Of a stretch of 64,000 nt of DNA, positions 1-11,645 are shown piece by piece. The notes below the pieces were generated by a model. The model was not told the DNA's origin. It was given only the letters and a program-made list of their open reading frames with translations, and searched no databases. Each line of letters starts with the position of its first letter. Positions within the stretch are counted from its first letter, which is position 1. Source of the DNA: Burkholderiaceae bacterium (GTDB lineage Bacteria > Pseudomonadota > Gammaproteobacteria > Burkholderiales > Burkholderiaceae_D); NCBI GenBank assembly GCA_018261755.1, contig JAGTRJ010000005.1, positions 1 through 64,000 on the forward strand, written 5' to 3'. Both the position numbers and the translations under genes were made by a program.

Positions 1-14
1 GCGGCAAAGCCAGA

Positions 15-182
15 TTACTTGATCTTGGCTTCCTTGTACGGCACGTGCTTGCGCGCCTTCGGATCGAACTTGATGATTTCCATCTTGTCCGGCGTGGTGC
101 GCTTGTTCTTGGTGGTGGTGTAGAAATGACCGGTACCGGCGGTCGATTCCAGCTTGATTTTGTCGCGGCCTGATTTCGCCAT
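15..182 (-). CDS. rpmG: 50S ribosomal protein L33
   Basis: The 55-residue product begins [18 protein letters not shown] and ends with a lysine-rich KEAKIK tail. It carries the [10 protein letters not shown] segment typical of L33, a small protein of the large ribosomal subunit. It is too short to stand out in a long-ORF scan but is unmistakable when read by eye. It lies 22 nt downstream of rpmB on the same strand, the usual rpmB-rpmG order, so the two are probably cotranscribed. No cysteine pair is visible, so this is the zinc-independent form. The ATG is preceded by an AGGAATCAT stretch. Confidence 0.97.
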   Translation of the reverse strand: MAKSGRDKIKLESTAGTGHFYTTTKNKRTTPDKMEIIKFDPKARKHVPYKEAKIK

Positions 183-204
183 GATGATTCCTTTATTCTG
201 CTAG

Positions 205-441
205 TTAGATTTTCTCGCCGCGAGCGCGCATGTCGGCCAGCACCGCGTCGATGCCGATCTTGTCGATCACGCGCATGCCTGCGTTGGACAGGCGCAGGGA
301 AACCCAGCGATTCTCGGATTCAACAAAAATGCGACGGTTTTGCAGGTTAGGCAACCAGCGGCGCTTGGTCTTGTTATTGGCGTGGGAAACGTTGTTGCCG
401 GTCATCGGCCCTTTCCCGGTTACTTGGCAAACTTTTGCCAT
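205..441 (-). CDS. rpmB: 50S ribosomal protein L28
   Basis: The product is 78 residues starting [20 protein letters not shown], the standard L28 opening, followed by the basic [14 protein letters not shown] core. L28 is a large-subunit ribosomal protein. The frame stays open upstream to about 540, but the ATG at 441 is chosen because it has an AGGAGCAC ribosome-binding site and matches the family start. rpmG follows 22 nt downstream. A plausible sigma-70 promoter lies about 50-80 nt upstream. Confidence 0.97.
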   Translation of the reverse strand: MAKVCQVTGKGPMTGNNVSHANNKTKRRWLPNLQNRRIFVESENRWVSLRLSNAGMRVIDKIGIDAVLADMRARGEKI

Positions 442-2179
<1,738 letters not shown>

Positions 2180-2232
2180 CGCGGTAACCGGCACGGCCAG
2201 CAGATTTTCCTAGCTTTTCCAAGCGGGGCGAC

Positions 2233-3264
2233 ATGGATCAAGTCAGACAGTCAGAAATGAACATTTCGAGCGTGCCTTCCGCCGCCGAGGCAGGATTGAT
2301 TCCGCTGGACGCACAACAGGTTCAGCGGATCAGACGCATCGGCAAACGCCTGCTGCGCGTTGCGAACTGCCTGATTGCGCTGGCCGAAGATGCGGATAAA
2401 CCTGCCGATGGCGAACGCTCGATGGAATCGATCGAAGCGCAGTTCTCGAACAGCGTGCCTATCTCCGGCATTCCGGTCTATGTGCCGGATGCGCGCGCCG
2501 ATCGGTTCCTGTCCACGCATCGCCAGGTAGTCGGCGCGCCGTACATCCGTTTTTTTGCCTCGTATCCGATCCGCAACACCGAGAATGCAGTCATCGGCAA
2601 TATCCGCCTGCTCGACTATTCGCCGCGTGTATTGAGCGACGAGGAAAAGCAATCGCTGTCCGACATCGCCGTGCTGGTCGAACGCGAATTCCAGCTCAGT
2701 GCGACCAACGCGTCGCGCATGGAATTGATGAAGAAGAACTGGAACCTGCGGCGCGAATCAATGATCGATCCGCTGGTCGGCACCTGGAACCGCACCGCCA
2801 TCACGCGCCTGCTGAAACAGGAAATCGAACAGTGCCGCAAGGATGAAAAACCGGTTTCGGTCGTGCTGGCTGATGTGGATGCGTTCAAGAAAATCAATGA
2901 AGCGCACGGACGCGGCGTCGGCGACCTGATGCTGCAAAAACTTGCTAGCCGCCTGCGTTCATGCATCCGTCCGCACGACACCCTCGGCCGTTACGAAGGC
3001 GGCAAATTCATGATCATCCTGCCCGGCGCCGACCATCTGGTTGCGAAGCTGGTGGCGGATCGTCTGAACAACGCCATCAGAACCAGCCCGGAAAAAGCCG
3101 GTGAAGCGACGATTTCGATCACCATCTGCTCCGGCACCGTATCCAGCGACAAATTCCCTAGCGCAGGCGCGGATGAACTGATTTCGCGCGCCAACACCGC
3201 GCTGTCAACGGCCCAAAAAATGGGACACAACAGCATCGCCCAGGCGGTTCCGCCTGCCACCTGA
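2233..3264 (+). CDS. GAF-like/degenerate GGDEF domain protein between guaB and guaA
   Basis: The 343-residue protein has an N-terminal GAF-like region (about 40-155) and a C-terminal GGDEF-fold domain (about 170-335) beginning [16 protein letters not shown]. The metal-site segment [14 protein letters not shown] is present. The signature loop reads E255-G-G-K-F259 instead of GG(D/E)EF, and the usual GH is GR. Diguanylate cyclase activity is therefore unlikely. The inhibitory I-site RxxD is kept as RPHD at 246-249, five residues before the loop, so c-di-GMP binding is plausible. No membrane segments are visible. It sits 53 nt after guaB and 35 nt before guaA, probably in one transcript. Function is inferred from domains only. 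Confidence 0.85.
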   Translation: MDQVRQSEMNISSVPSAAEAGLIPLDAQQVQRIRRIGKRLLRVANCLIALAEDADKPADGERSMESIEAQFSNSVPISGIPVYVPDARADRFLSTHRQVVGAPYIRFFASYPIRNTENAVIGNIRLLDYSPRVLSDEEKQSLSDIAVLVEREFQLSATNASRMELMKKNWNLRRESMIDPLVGTWNRTAITRLLKQEIEQCRKDEKPVSVVLADVDAFKKINEAHGRGVGDLMLQKLASRLRSCIRPHDTLGRYEGGKFMIILPGADHLVAKLVADRLNNAIRTSPEKAGEATISITICSGTVSSDKFPSAGADELISRANTALSTAQKMGHNSIAQAVPPAT

Positions 3265-3299
3265 ACATTACCGCCATAACCCCGCAAAGCGCACCACTC

Positions 3300-4910
3300 A
3301 TGCATGCAAAAATTCTCATTCTCGATTTTGGTTCCCAGGTTACCCAGCTGATCGCGCGCCGGGTGCGCGAAGCCGGCGTGTTCTCCGAAGTGCATCCGTA
3401 TGATGTCGGCGACGACTTCATCCGCGAACAGGCGCAAGACGGCAGCCTGCGCGGCATCATCCTCTCGGGGGGACCGAACAGCGTAACCGAAGGCGACACG
3501 CCGCGCGCGCCGCAGGCAGTGTTCGAACTCGGCGTGCCCGTACTCGGCATCTGCTACGGCATGCAGACGATGGCGGCGCAGCTTGGCGGCAAGGTTGAAA
3601 ACGGCAAGGTGCGCGAATTCGGCTATGCGGAAATTCGCGCCCGCGGCCATAGCGCGCTGCTCGACGGCATCAACGATTTCGTTACGCCGGAAGGCCACGG
3701 CATGCTAAAGGTCTGGATGAGCCATGGCGACAAGGTGGTCGACATGCCATCAGGTTTCAAGCTGATGGCCTCGAACGACGCCTGCCCGATCGCCGGCATG
3801 GCCGACGACGAGCGCAAGTTTTATGCGGTGCAGTTCCATCCCGAAGTCACGCATACGGTGCAAGGCAAGGCAATCCTGGGCCGTTTCGTGCATGAGATCT
3901 GCGGCTGCAAGTCTGACTGGAACATGCCCGATTACGTGGCTGAAGCGATTGCCGCCATCCGCGCGCAGGTCGGCCAGGAAGAAGTCATTCTCGGCCTGTC
4001 CGGCGGCGTCGATTCCAGCGTTGCGGCAGCACTGATCCACAAGGCGATCGGCGACCAGCTGACCTGCGTGTTCGTCGATCACGGCCTGCTGCGCCTGGAC
4101 GAAGGCAAGATGGTGATGGACATGTTCGCCAGAAATCTGGGCGTAAAAGTCGTGCATGTCGATGCAACTGCGCAATTCATGGGCCATCTGAAAGGCGTGA
4201 CCGATCCGGAAGACAAGCGCAAGATCATCGGGCGCGAATTCGTCGAAGTGTTTCAGGCGGAAGCCGACCGGCAAAAGAATGCAAAATGGCTGGCGCAGGG
4301 CACGATTTACCCTGACGTGATCGAAAGTGCCGGTCAGGGCAAGAAGGGGCATACGATCAAGAGCCATCACAACGTCGGCGGCCTGCCGGATACGATGAAC
4401 CTGAAGCTCTTGGAACCGCTGCGCGAACTGTTCAAGGACGAAGTACGCGAACTAGGCGTGGCGCTCGGCCTGCCGCACGACATGGTGTACCGTCATCCGT
4501 TCCCCGGCCCAGGCCTGGGCGTGCGCATCCTGGGCGACGTGAAGCCAGAATACGCGGAACTACTGCGCCAAGCGGATGCGATTTTCATCGATGAACTGCG
4601 CAACACCTACGTCGAACAGCCGACGGCCGAAGGCAACCGGCGCATCAGCTGGTACGACGCCACCAGCCAGGCATTCGCGGTATTCCTGCCGGTGAAATCG
4701 GTCGGCGTGATGGGCGACGGTCGCAGCTACGATTACGTGGTCGCGTTGCGCGCGGTGCAAACGCAGGACTTCATGACCGCACACTGGGCGCATCTGCCGC
4801 ACGAACTGCTCGGCCGGGTGTCGAACCGCATCATCAACGAAGTGCGTGGCATCAACCGCGTGGTATACGACATCTCCGGCAAGCCGCCTGCGACGATCGA
4901 GTGGGAGTGA
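3300..4910 (+). CDS. guaA: GMP synthase (glutamine-hydrolysing)
   Basis: GuaA aminates XMP to GMP using glutamine and ATP. The 536-residue product has an N-terminal class I glutamine amidotransferase domain (about 1-205) with the nucleophile in GICYGMQ (Cys85) and the His-Glu pair in FHPEVTH. An ATP-pyrophosphatase domain follows with the P-loop [13 protein letters not shown] near residue 240. The C-terminal dimerisation domain contains [14 protein letters not shown] and ends PPATIEWE, the normal family terminus. The start [13 protein letters not shown] is the expected one. It completes the guanine branch begun by guaB upstream. Confidence 0.98.
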   Translation: MHAKILILDFGSQVTQLIARRVREAGVFSEVHPYDVGDDFIREQAQDGSLRGIILSGGPNSVTEGDTPRAPQAVFELGVPVLGICYGMQTMAAQLGGKVENGKVREFGYAEIRARGHSALLDGINDFVTPEGHGMLKVWMSHGDKVVDMPSGFKLMASNDACPIAGMADDERKFYAVQFHPEVTHTVQGKAILGRFVHEICGCKSDWNMPDYVAEAIAAIRAQVGQEEVILGLSGGVDSSVAAALIHKAIGDQLTCVFVDHGLLRLDEGKMVMDMFARNLGVKVVHVDATAQFMGHLKGVTDPEDKRKIIGREFVEVFQAEADRQKNAKWLAQGTIYPDVIESAGQGKKGHTIKSHHNVGGLPDTMNLKLLEPLRELFKDEVRELGVALGLPHDMVYRHPFPGPGLGVRILGDVKPEYAELLRQADAIFIDELRNTYVEQPTAEGNRRISWYDATSQAFAVFLPVKSVGVMGDGRSYDYVVALRAVQTQDFMTAHWAHLPHELLGRVSNRIINEVRGINRVVYDISGKPPATIEWE

Positions 4911-4955
4911 GTTCGTTTTAGAGTCGTCGTTTTGAGGTTGTTTTAAGGGCGTTTC

Positions 4956-5801
4956 ATGCCGTATCGTATTCAATGGGAAGAGCATGGCATCCTGCTGGAA
5001 CGCACTGGCGTGGTAACGCTGGAAGATTTTCAGCAAATTACGGCGCAACTGACGGGTGATGAGCGATATGATTCCATCCGCTATCTACTGTGCGACATCC
5101 GCAACGAAGAGTGCGTGGATGAGGTGGCCTACGCTGAAATGAGCGAAATACTGGCAACCCTCATGTCGCGCCTGTTCAGCGAACGGAATTTTGCCGTAGT
5201 CGACGTTGTGTCCGATCCGGCATCGGCGCAACGATCCGAACATTACGCCGCGCTGGCAGCGCATCCGTTCGCGATTGTCACCAGCATGACGGAGGCGCGC
5301 AACTGGATCAACGATTACCTGCACAAAACCTGGCCTACCCCGGAAAACCGCCATCATGCCGTTGAACCGGAACAGAGTAACTCTGCAAGGATGAAACTGC
5401 AGTGGGAGGATCAGGGCGCGCTGGTGGAAATTCACGGCAAGCTGACGCTAAATGATTTTCGCCAAGTACTCAAGCTCGCGCGACAAGATCCACGCTACGA
5501 TCAAGGCCGCTACCTGATTCTCGATTCCACCAACCAAAAACTCCGATCCGCGCTGCGCAAGTGGGAAGTTGAAGTGCTAGGGTTCATTGCCAAGGGTATG
5601 CTCAGGGAAAAGAATTTCATCGTGGCGGAAGTGATCCATCCGGCGCACAGGGAAAGCATGACCGCAGCTGAATGTTATGACAAACTGGCCGTGCACCCGC
5701 ATGCCATATTTACCAATGTTGCCGATGCACGGACGTGGGTACAGGCTTATCTGGGTAAAACCCGGCTGAGCAGGGATAATCACCCGTCACCCAACGAGTA
5801 A
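4956..5801 (+). CDS. Tandem-domain protein of unknown function (STAS/SpoIIAA-like fold suspected)
   Basis: The 281-residue protein consists of two related domains, about 1-126 and 145-270. Each opens with an (I/L)QWE(E/D)xGxL strand, then (L/V)TLxDF, a hydrophobic RYLL(C/I)(D/L)D strand, a central helix and an AHPFAI/HPHAIF...A(R)xW(I/V)xxYL C-terminal helix. A third copy is the next gene, four nt downstream. The alternating short strands and helices resemble STAS/SpoIIAA-like proteins, but I cannot assign a family with certainty. No signal peptide, membrane segment or metal motif is visible. It follows guaA by 45 nt. Function unknown. Confidence 0.75.
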   Translation: MPYRIQWEEHGILLERTGVVTLEDFQQITAQLTGDERYDSIRYLLCDIRNEECVDEVAYAEMSEILATLMSRLFSERNFAVVDVVSDPASAQRSEHYAALAAHPFAIVTSMTEARNWINDYLHKTWPTPENRHHAVEPEQSNSARMKLQWEDQGALVEIHGKLTLNDFRQVLKLARQDPRYDQGRYLILDSTNQKLRSALRKWEVEVLGFIAKGMLREKNFIVAEVIHPAHRESMTAAECYDKLAVHPHAIFTNVADARTWVQAYLGKTRLSRDNHPSPNE

Positions 5802-5805
5802 TATC

Positions 5806-6186
5806 ATGCCAATCAGCGTGCAATGGGAAGATGGCGGAGTTCTGGCAACAATTGCCGGTAAATTGACACTTGGCGATTATCACACCGCGCTCAAGATTGC
5901 ATGGCTCGATCATCGCTACAACAGCGTGCGCTATATCATCCTTGATGCCAAAAATCAAAAAATCGGAAGCGCGTTATCCAAATGGGAACTGGAAGCGCTC
6001 GCGTTCTTCGCCAAGGGCGTTTTCAAGGAAATGAAATTCGCCGTTGCCGTGGTCGTCAATCCGGCCAATCATGCCAGCGTGTCGGCGGCAGAATGCTATA
6101 ACAAAATCGCCGTTCATCCCCACGCCATTTTCATGGACATGGCAGAGGCGCGAAACTGGGTGCAGACCTATCTGGAAAAGCAATAG
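5806..6186 (+). CDS. Single-domain paralogue of the preceding protein
   Basis: This 126-residue protein is one more copy of the domain found twice in the upstream gene. It starts MPISVQWEDGGVLATIAGKL and shares LTLxDY, VRYIILDAKNQK, the KWELEALAFFAKG helix and HPHAIFMDMAEARNWVQTYL. It resembles domain 2 of its neighbour more than domain 1; compare LRKWEVEVLGFIAKG and ECYDKLAVHPHAIF. The gene begins 4 nt after the upstream stop, so the pair is almost certainly one transcript and arose by tandem duplication. Function unknown; a cytosolic protein is likely. Confidence 0.75.
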   Translation: MPISVQWEDGGVLATIAGKLTLGDYHTALKIAWLDHRYNSVRYIILDAKNQKIGSALSKWELEALAFFAKGVFKEMKFAVAVVVNPANHASVSAAECYNKIAVHPHAIFMDMAEARNWVQTYLEKQ

Positions 6187-6220
6187 CCATCCCGAAACAG
6201 CAATCAACCTGAATTCTTAC

Positions 6221-6856
6221 GTGACATACGCCATCAAGGAAATTTTCTACACGCTGCAAGGCGAAGGCGCGCGCGCCGGCCGCCCGGCGGTATTTTGCCG
6301 TTTTGCCGGTTGCAACCTGTGGTCCGGCCGCGAAGCCGACCGCGCCGGTGCCGCCTGCCGCTATTGCGATACAGATTTTGTCGGCACCGACGGCGAACTA
6401 GGCGGCAAATATGCGGATGCGGCAATATTGGCTCAGACGATCGACAACCTATGGCCGGCGAGCTATCGGACGAGAAAATATGTGGTGTTTACCGGCGGCG
6501 AACCGCTGCTGCAACTCGATGCGCCACTGACAGCCGCGCTGCACGAACGCGACTTCGAAATCGCGATCGAAACCAACGGCACGCTGCCTGTGCCGGATGG
6601 CGTAGACTGGGTCTGCGTCAGCCCGAAAGCTGGCTCCCAACTGGTGGTCACGCATGGGGATGAACTGAAGGTCGTACTGCCGCAGCAAGGGCTGGATCTG
6701 ACAGCGCTGGAATCGCTCGATTTTTCCCATTTTTTCGCGCAACCGATGGATAATGGCGAATTGGCCGCGAATACGCGGCTGGCGATTGATTTCTGCCTGC
6801 AACATCCGCGCTGGCAGCTAAGCCTGCAGATACACAAGTTTTTACAGATTCCGTAG
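6221..6856 (+). CDS. queE: 7-carboxy-7-deazaguanine synthase
   Basis: QueE is a radical-SAM enzyme that ring-contracts 6-carboxy-tetrahydropterin to 7-carboxy-7-deazaguanine, a queuosine precursor. The 211-residue product begins (GTG) with TYAIKEIFYTLQGEGARAGR. The cluster cysteines are Cys31, Cys46 and Cys49 in the extended C-x14-C-x2-C arrangement seen in many proteobacterial QueE proteins, followed by TGGEPLLQ. The frame is open upstream to 6044, inside the previous gene. The GTG at 6221 is chosen because it removes that overlap and matches the family N-terminus. queD and tadA follow directly. Confidence 0.94.
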   Translation: MTYAIKEIFYTLQGEGARAGRPAVFCRFAGCNLWSGREADRAGAACRYCDTDFVGTDGELGGKYADAAILAQTIDNLWPASYRTRKYVVFTGGEPLLQLDAPLTAALHERDFEIAIETNGTLPVPDGVDWVCVSPKAGSQLVVTHGDELKVVLPQQGLDLTALESLDFSHFFAQPMDNGELAANTRLAIDFCLQHPRWQLSLQIHKFLQIP

Positions 6857-6876
6857 TTTTTGTTTTTCCGTTTTTC

Positions 6877-7798
<922 letters not shown>

Positions 7799-7805
7799 GA
7801 GGGAA

Positions 7806-7850
7806 AATAATACTCCTGGCAGGATATTGAAACTGCCTCGGAATATCACG
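7806..7850 (+). repeat. Dispersed ATACTCC/AGTAT repeat, copy 1 (short)
   Basis: Reads AATAATACTCC-tggc-AGGATATT, then AAACTGCCTCGGAATATC. It matches the copy at 55104-55179 position for position apart from one mismatch in the right arm (AGGAT for AGTAT). It begins 8 nt after the tadA stop. Confidence 0.6.
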
Positions 7851-7909
7851 CCAAGACCAGATAAAACCAGACATACCCCGTCCCTTTCCGATTATCGAGG
7901 CAACAGGCA

Positions 7910-8830
7910 ATGTCCGTACAGGCAAACAGGAAGATAGGCGTGGCCATCGTCGCGCCCAGCGGTTTCGCGGTAGACGAGGCCGGATTTCATCGCGGCGTGG
8001 CGGCATTACAGGAGCAGGGCTGCGAAGTTCACAGCTATTACGATCCGGCGCAAAAACACCAGCGTTTTGGCGGCACCGATGACACGCGCATCGAACAATT
8101 GTATGCGGCGGCAGACAATCCGGCGGTGCAAATCGTGCTGGCGTTGCGCGGCGGCTATGGCCTGTCGCGCCTGCTGCCGAAGCTGGATTTCGCCAGGCTC
8201 GGCGCCAGTGGGAAGCTGTTCGTCGGCCACAGCGATTTCACCGCTTTCTCACTCGCACTGCTGGCACAAACCGGCGCACAGAGTTTTTCCGGGCCGATGC
8301 TGTGCGACGATTTTTCCCGCGCCGAACCGAGCGGATTCACGCAGCAGGATTTCTGGCGCTGCATCACGTCAGGCACGCATACGATCGGCTGGGAAACCAC
8401 CGGCAATCCGCCAATCAGCGTTGCCGGCAAACTGTGGGGCGGCAATCTGTCGATGCTGGCCAGCCTGATCGGCACGCCATGGCTGCCGAAAATCGACGGC
8501 GGCATCCTGTTTGTCGAAGACATCAACGAACATCCATACCGCGTCGAGCGCCTGCTGCTGCAACTGCTGCATGCCGGTGTCCTGGCGCGGCAGAAGGCGT
8601 TGATTCTGGGCGATTTTTCTGGTTACAGGCTGGGAGATGGCGACAACGGCTACGATTTCGGGACAATGCTCGGCTGGCTGCGCAAACAGCTGCCATTGCC
8701 GATTGTCACCGGCCTGCCGTTCGGCCATATTCGTGACAAAGTAACGCTGCCCATCGGCTGCGAGGCGCAACTGGATTTGCTCCAGAACAAAGCGCTGCTC
8801 GGCTGCGTGCGCTACCCCTGCCTCGCATAA
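7910..8830 (+). CDS. ldcA: LD-carboxypeptidase (muramoyltetrapeptide carboxypeptidase, family S66)
   Basis: LdcA removes the terminal D-alanine from murein tetrapeptides during peptidoglycan recycling in the cytoplasm. The 306-residue product shows the full S66 catalytic set: Ser108 in LFVGHSDFTAF, Glu203 in LFVEDINEHPYRVER and His273 in GLPFGHIRDK. LALRGGYGLSRLLPKLD is also typical. No signal peptide is present, as expected for LdcA. It is preceded by a 111-nt gap holding repeat copy 1 and followed 19 nt later by a GGDEF-hemerythrin gene with which it may be cotranscribed. Confidence 0.93.
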   Translation: MSVQANRKIGVAIVAPSGFAVDEAGFHRGVAALQEQGCEVHSYYDPAQKHQRFGGTDDTRIEQLYAAADNPAVQIVLALRGGYGLSRLLPKLDFARLGASGKLFVGHSDFTAFSLALLAQTGAQSFSGPMLCDDFSRAEPSGFTQQDFWRCITSGTHTIGWETTGNPPISVAGKLWGGNLSMLASLIGTPWLPKIDGGILFVEDINEHPYRVERLLLQLLHAGVLARQKALILGDFSGYRLGDGDNGYDFGTMLGWLRKQLPLPIVTGLPFGHIRDKVTLPIGCEAQLDLLQNKALLGCVRYPCLA

Positions 8831-8849
8831 AGGCAAAATCGTCATCACC

Positions 8850-10277
8850 ATGGATCAGCACATCGTTCCCATTGTTCCGGACAAAGCAACCATTGGCACC
8901 GCCGATTTCGCCCAGCTGCTGGAGTTGCTGCTGGGTGATGTCGACATGATTGTCGGCTTGAAGGACAAGCGCCACCGCTATCTGTTCGTGAACAGCGGAT
9001 TCGAACACCTGTTTCCGGCACAGACTGGCAATGTGCTGGGTAAAACGGTAGCTGATTTGGCCGACCGTGAATTCGCGAAGTGCATCCACGCGCGCGAAGA
9101 TGAAGTCATGCGAAGTGGCAAACCGGTTCGCAACCTTGAACAGATTAAAATTAATGGAATAACGTATTGCTGGGAAACAATACGCTTCCCATACCGTAAC
9201 CAGCAAGGACAGATTATCGGCACCGGTTTTGCCGCACTAGATGTCAAGCCGCAAGAACAGTTGAGCGGATTTGTCCACAACGCCTATGAACGCGCACAGA
9301 AGCAGATTGCCGAACTGCAGCATGCGGTCGAGGAAATGCAGTTGCGTGCCTCAACCGATGCACTCACTGGTGTCTGGAACCGGACCAGGATGGAAGATTT
9401 CCTTCAACTTGAAATGGCGCGCCAAGATCGTTACGGGCACCCGGTATCGATCGTCCTGGCTGATCTCGACTATTTCAAAAACGTGAATGACACCTGGGGC
9501 CATGCGACTGGTGATGCCGCCCTAAAGGATTTCTGTGACTGCACCAGCCGCTCCTTGCGCTCAACCGACATGCTGGGCCGCTGGGGCGGAGAAGAGTTCG
9601 TTCTGCTGCTGCCAAACACCGGCCGTTCAAGCGCCATGTTCGTCGCGGAGCGCGTGCGGGATGCGCTCGCCTCGCACGAATTTCTCCCGATAGGCCGCAT
9701 TACTGCCAGCTTCGGCATCGCCACGCGTCAGCCGGAAGAAAGCCTCGATGACTGGATTGCCCGCGCCGATGCGGCCATGTATCGGGCCAAACAGGGCGGA
9801 CGAAACCGCATCGAAATCGACATTCCTGCAAATGAAAACCATTCTGCCCAGCCCGAAGTCATCGCACCCGGATTCATCCATCTCATATGGCGTACTGAAT
9901 TCGAATGCGGCCATCCACTGATTGATGCGCAACACCGCACACTGTTCGACTATTCAAACCAGCTGCTATCCGCCATCCTGGCCGCGCAACCGAAGGAAGA
10001 AATCACGCCGCTGATCGATGCGCTGCTGGCTGAGATTAAGCGACATTTCGAGGACGAGGAAGCTGTTATCCGCTCTGCAGACTTCCCGCAAGCTGATGAA
10101 CACCATCAGATTCACGACCGACTGCTAGCGCAAGGTATTGCGCTGGCAAAACATTTCGCCGAGGACAGGCTGAACCTTGGCGAACTACTTAATTTCCTGG
10201 TGTATGAAGTCGTCACACGGCACATGCTGGCTGACGATCGCAAGTTTTTTCCGTTCATTTCCATGGCGGCACCGTAA
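8850..10277 (+). CDS. PAS-GGDEF-hemerythrin diguanylate cyclase
   Basis: The 475-residue protein joins a PAS domain (about 25-135), a short coiled coil (about 140-165), a GGDEF domain (about 165-322) and a C-terminal hemerythrin domain (about 342-470). The GGDEF is intact: GGEEF at 246-250, LADLDYFKNVND metal site and I-site RSTD at 237-240. Candidate di-iron ligands are His355, His362, His399, Glu403, His418/419, His422, His458 and Asp463. No membrane segment is visible. By family knowledge it should make c-di-GMP under control of the PAS and of an oxygen- or NO-binding di-iron centre. Cytochrome bd genes lie convergently next door. Confidence 0.92.
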   Translation: MDQHIVPIVPDKATIGTADFAQLLELLLGDVDMIVGLKDKRHRYLFVNSGFEHLFPAQTGNVLGKTVADLADREFAKCIHAREDEVMRSGKPVRNLEQIKINGITYCWETIRFPYRNQQGQIIGTGFAALDVKPQEQLSGFVHNAYERAQKQIAELQHAVEEMQLRASTDALTGVWNRTRMEDFLQLEMARQDRYGHPVSIVLADLDYFKNVNDTWGHATGDAALKDFCDCTSRSLRSTDMLGRWGGEEFVLLLPNTGRSSAMFVAERVRDALASHEFLPIGRITASFGIATRQPEESLDDWIARADAAMYRAKQGGRNRIEIDIPANENHSAQPEVIAPGFIHLIWRTEFECGHPLIDAQHRTLFDYSNQLLSAILAAQPKEEITPLIDALLAEIKRHFEDEEAVIRSADFPQADEHHQIHDRLLAQGIALAKHFAEDRLNLGELLNFLVYEVVTRHMLADDRKFFPFISMAAP

Positions 10278-10294
10278 ACGCTGCCGCTGCCTCA

Positions 10295-10341
10295 GCAATA
10301 TTCCCCAACTGTATTTTCAAACCACTGCAGAATATCAGCCA
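10295..10341 (+). repeat. Dispersed ATACTCC/AGTAT repeat, copy 2 (diverged)
   Basis: Reads AATATTCC-ccaa-CTGTATTTTCAAAC, then CACTGCAGAATATC. It keeps the layout of the family core (ATACTCC, short gap, AGTATTTT, then about 12 nt, then GAATAT) with one change in each arm. It lies between the convergent GGDEF-hemerythrin and cydX genes. Confidence 0.45.
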
Positions 10342-10361
10342 GGGAGCTGGTTATACCCCTA

Positions 10362-10496
10362 TCACTTGGCTGATTCCTGCAACGTATCGGCGCATTCGTC
10401 GAGCGCAAACGCGCCAGTGCGCTCAAGCCAGATCGTGCCGCGAATGCAGCCGGCGAGAATCGCGCCCAAGCAAACCAGCCAGATGAAATACCACAT
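10362..10496 (-). CDS. cydX: Cytochrome bd oxidase small subunit CydX
   Basis: This 44-residue protein begins MWYFIWLVCLGAILAGC and continues to IWLE, matching the CydX/YbgT pattern MWYF-W...-W(L/Y)E with a single transmembrane helix at about 3-24. CydX packs against CydA and is needed for stability of bd-type quinol oxidase. It lies 9 nt after the cydB stop, the usual cydA-cydB-cydX order. The AGGAGAACGAC before the ATG is a good ribosome-binding site. It is below the usual length cutoff of gene finders. Confidence 0.88.
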   Translation of the reverse strand: MWYFIWLVCLGAILAGCIRGTIWLERTGAFALDECADTLQESAK

Positions 10497-10505
10497 GTCG
10501 TTCTC

Positions 10506-11645
10506 CTAGTACGCGGTGTGTTCGTTGTTTTCGATGTGGGCCTCATCGATCCTGCCGCGCATCACCCGATACACCCATCCGGTGTAGAAGATAACTATCG
10601 GCAACATGATCACCACGACCCAGAACATGATGCCCAGACTCTTGTGGCTGGCAACCGCATCCCACAACGTCAGGCTGCTGTTTTCCGCCAGTGACGACGG
10701 CATCACGAACGGGAACAGCGACAAGCCGGCGGTCAGGATGATCATCACCACTGACAGGCCGCTCGACAGAAATGCCCTCATTCCCTGCCGCCGCATCGAG
10801 AATGCCACGCACAGACCAGCGCCGACGACCGCCAACACCGGCAGCAGCCACATCAGCGGCCAGCGAAAGTAATTGTCCAGCCAAGCGCCGCGCGCCCGAA
10901 ACACTTCCTTGACGATCGGCATGAACGAGGCATTCGCGTCCGGCATCGACACGATGCGGTAACCATCGATACCAAACGCAACCGCAAAACCGCCGGCAAT
11001 GAAACTCACGATCGTGACTGCCGCCGCAATCGGCGCGATCTGGCGTGCCCGTTCGGACACCACACCGCCAGTTTTCACCTGCAGGAAAGCAGCGCCGTGC
11101 ATCGCCAGCATCGCCACGCTGACAACGCCGCACAACAGGCTGAACGGATTGAGCAAGCCGAAGAAATTGCCATCGTAGGAGAGGCGCATTGTATCGTCGT
11201 AGTAAAACGGCACGCCGAGAAACAGGTTGCCGAACGCAACGCCGAAGATCAGCGGCGGCACGAATCCGCCGATGAACAAGCCCCAGTCCCAAGCGCTGCG
11301 CCAGCGCGGATCGGCCACCTTGCTGCGGTAATCAAAACCGACCGGACGGAAGAACAGTGCGAACAGCAGCACCATCAGCGCGATATAAAAACCGGAAAAC
11401 GCCGCCGCGTATACCAGCGGCCAAGCGGCAAACAATGCGCCGCCGGCAGTGATGAACCACACCTGGTTGCCCTCCCACGTCGGCCCGATCGAATTGAGCA
11501 TGATGCGGCGTTCGGTATCGTTGGTGCCGATAAATGGCAGCAGCATGCCGACGCCGAAATCGAAACCATCCATCAGCGCAAAGCCAATCAGCAGCACGCC
11601 GACGAACAGCCACCAGATCACTTTCAGGGTTGCGTAGTCAAACAT
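10506..11645 (-). CDS. cydB: Cytochrome bd ubiquinol oxidase subunit II
   Basis: CydB is the second core subunit of the high-affinity quinol:oxygen oxidoreductase in the inner membrane. The 379-residue product starts MFDYATLKVIWWLFVGVLLIGFALMDGFD, the standard CydB opening, followed by GPTWEGNQVWFI and FRPVGFDYRSK. About nine hydrophobic segments are visible. Its start overlaps the end of cydA by 22 nt, so translation is probably coupled. cydX follows after 9 nt. Confidence 0.97.
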   Translation of the reverse strand: MFDYATLKVIWWLFVGVLLIGFALMDGFDFGVGMLLPFIGTNDTERRIMLNSIGPTWEGNQVWFITAGGALFAAWPLVYAAAFSGFYIALMVLLFALFFRPVGFDYRSKVADPRWRSAWDWGLFIGGFVPPLIFGVAFGNLFLGVPFYYDDTMRLSYDGNFFGLLNPFSLLCGVVSVAMLAMHGAAFLQVKTGGVVSERARQIAPIAAAVTIVSFIAGGFAVAFGIDGYRIVSMPDANASFMPIVKEVFRARGAWLDNYFRWPLMWLLPVLAVVGAGLCVAFSMRRQGMRAFLSSGLSVVMIILTAGLSLFPFVMPSSLAENSSLTLWDAVASHKSLGIMFWVVVIMLPIVIFYTGWVYRVMRGRIDEAHIENNEHTAY

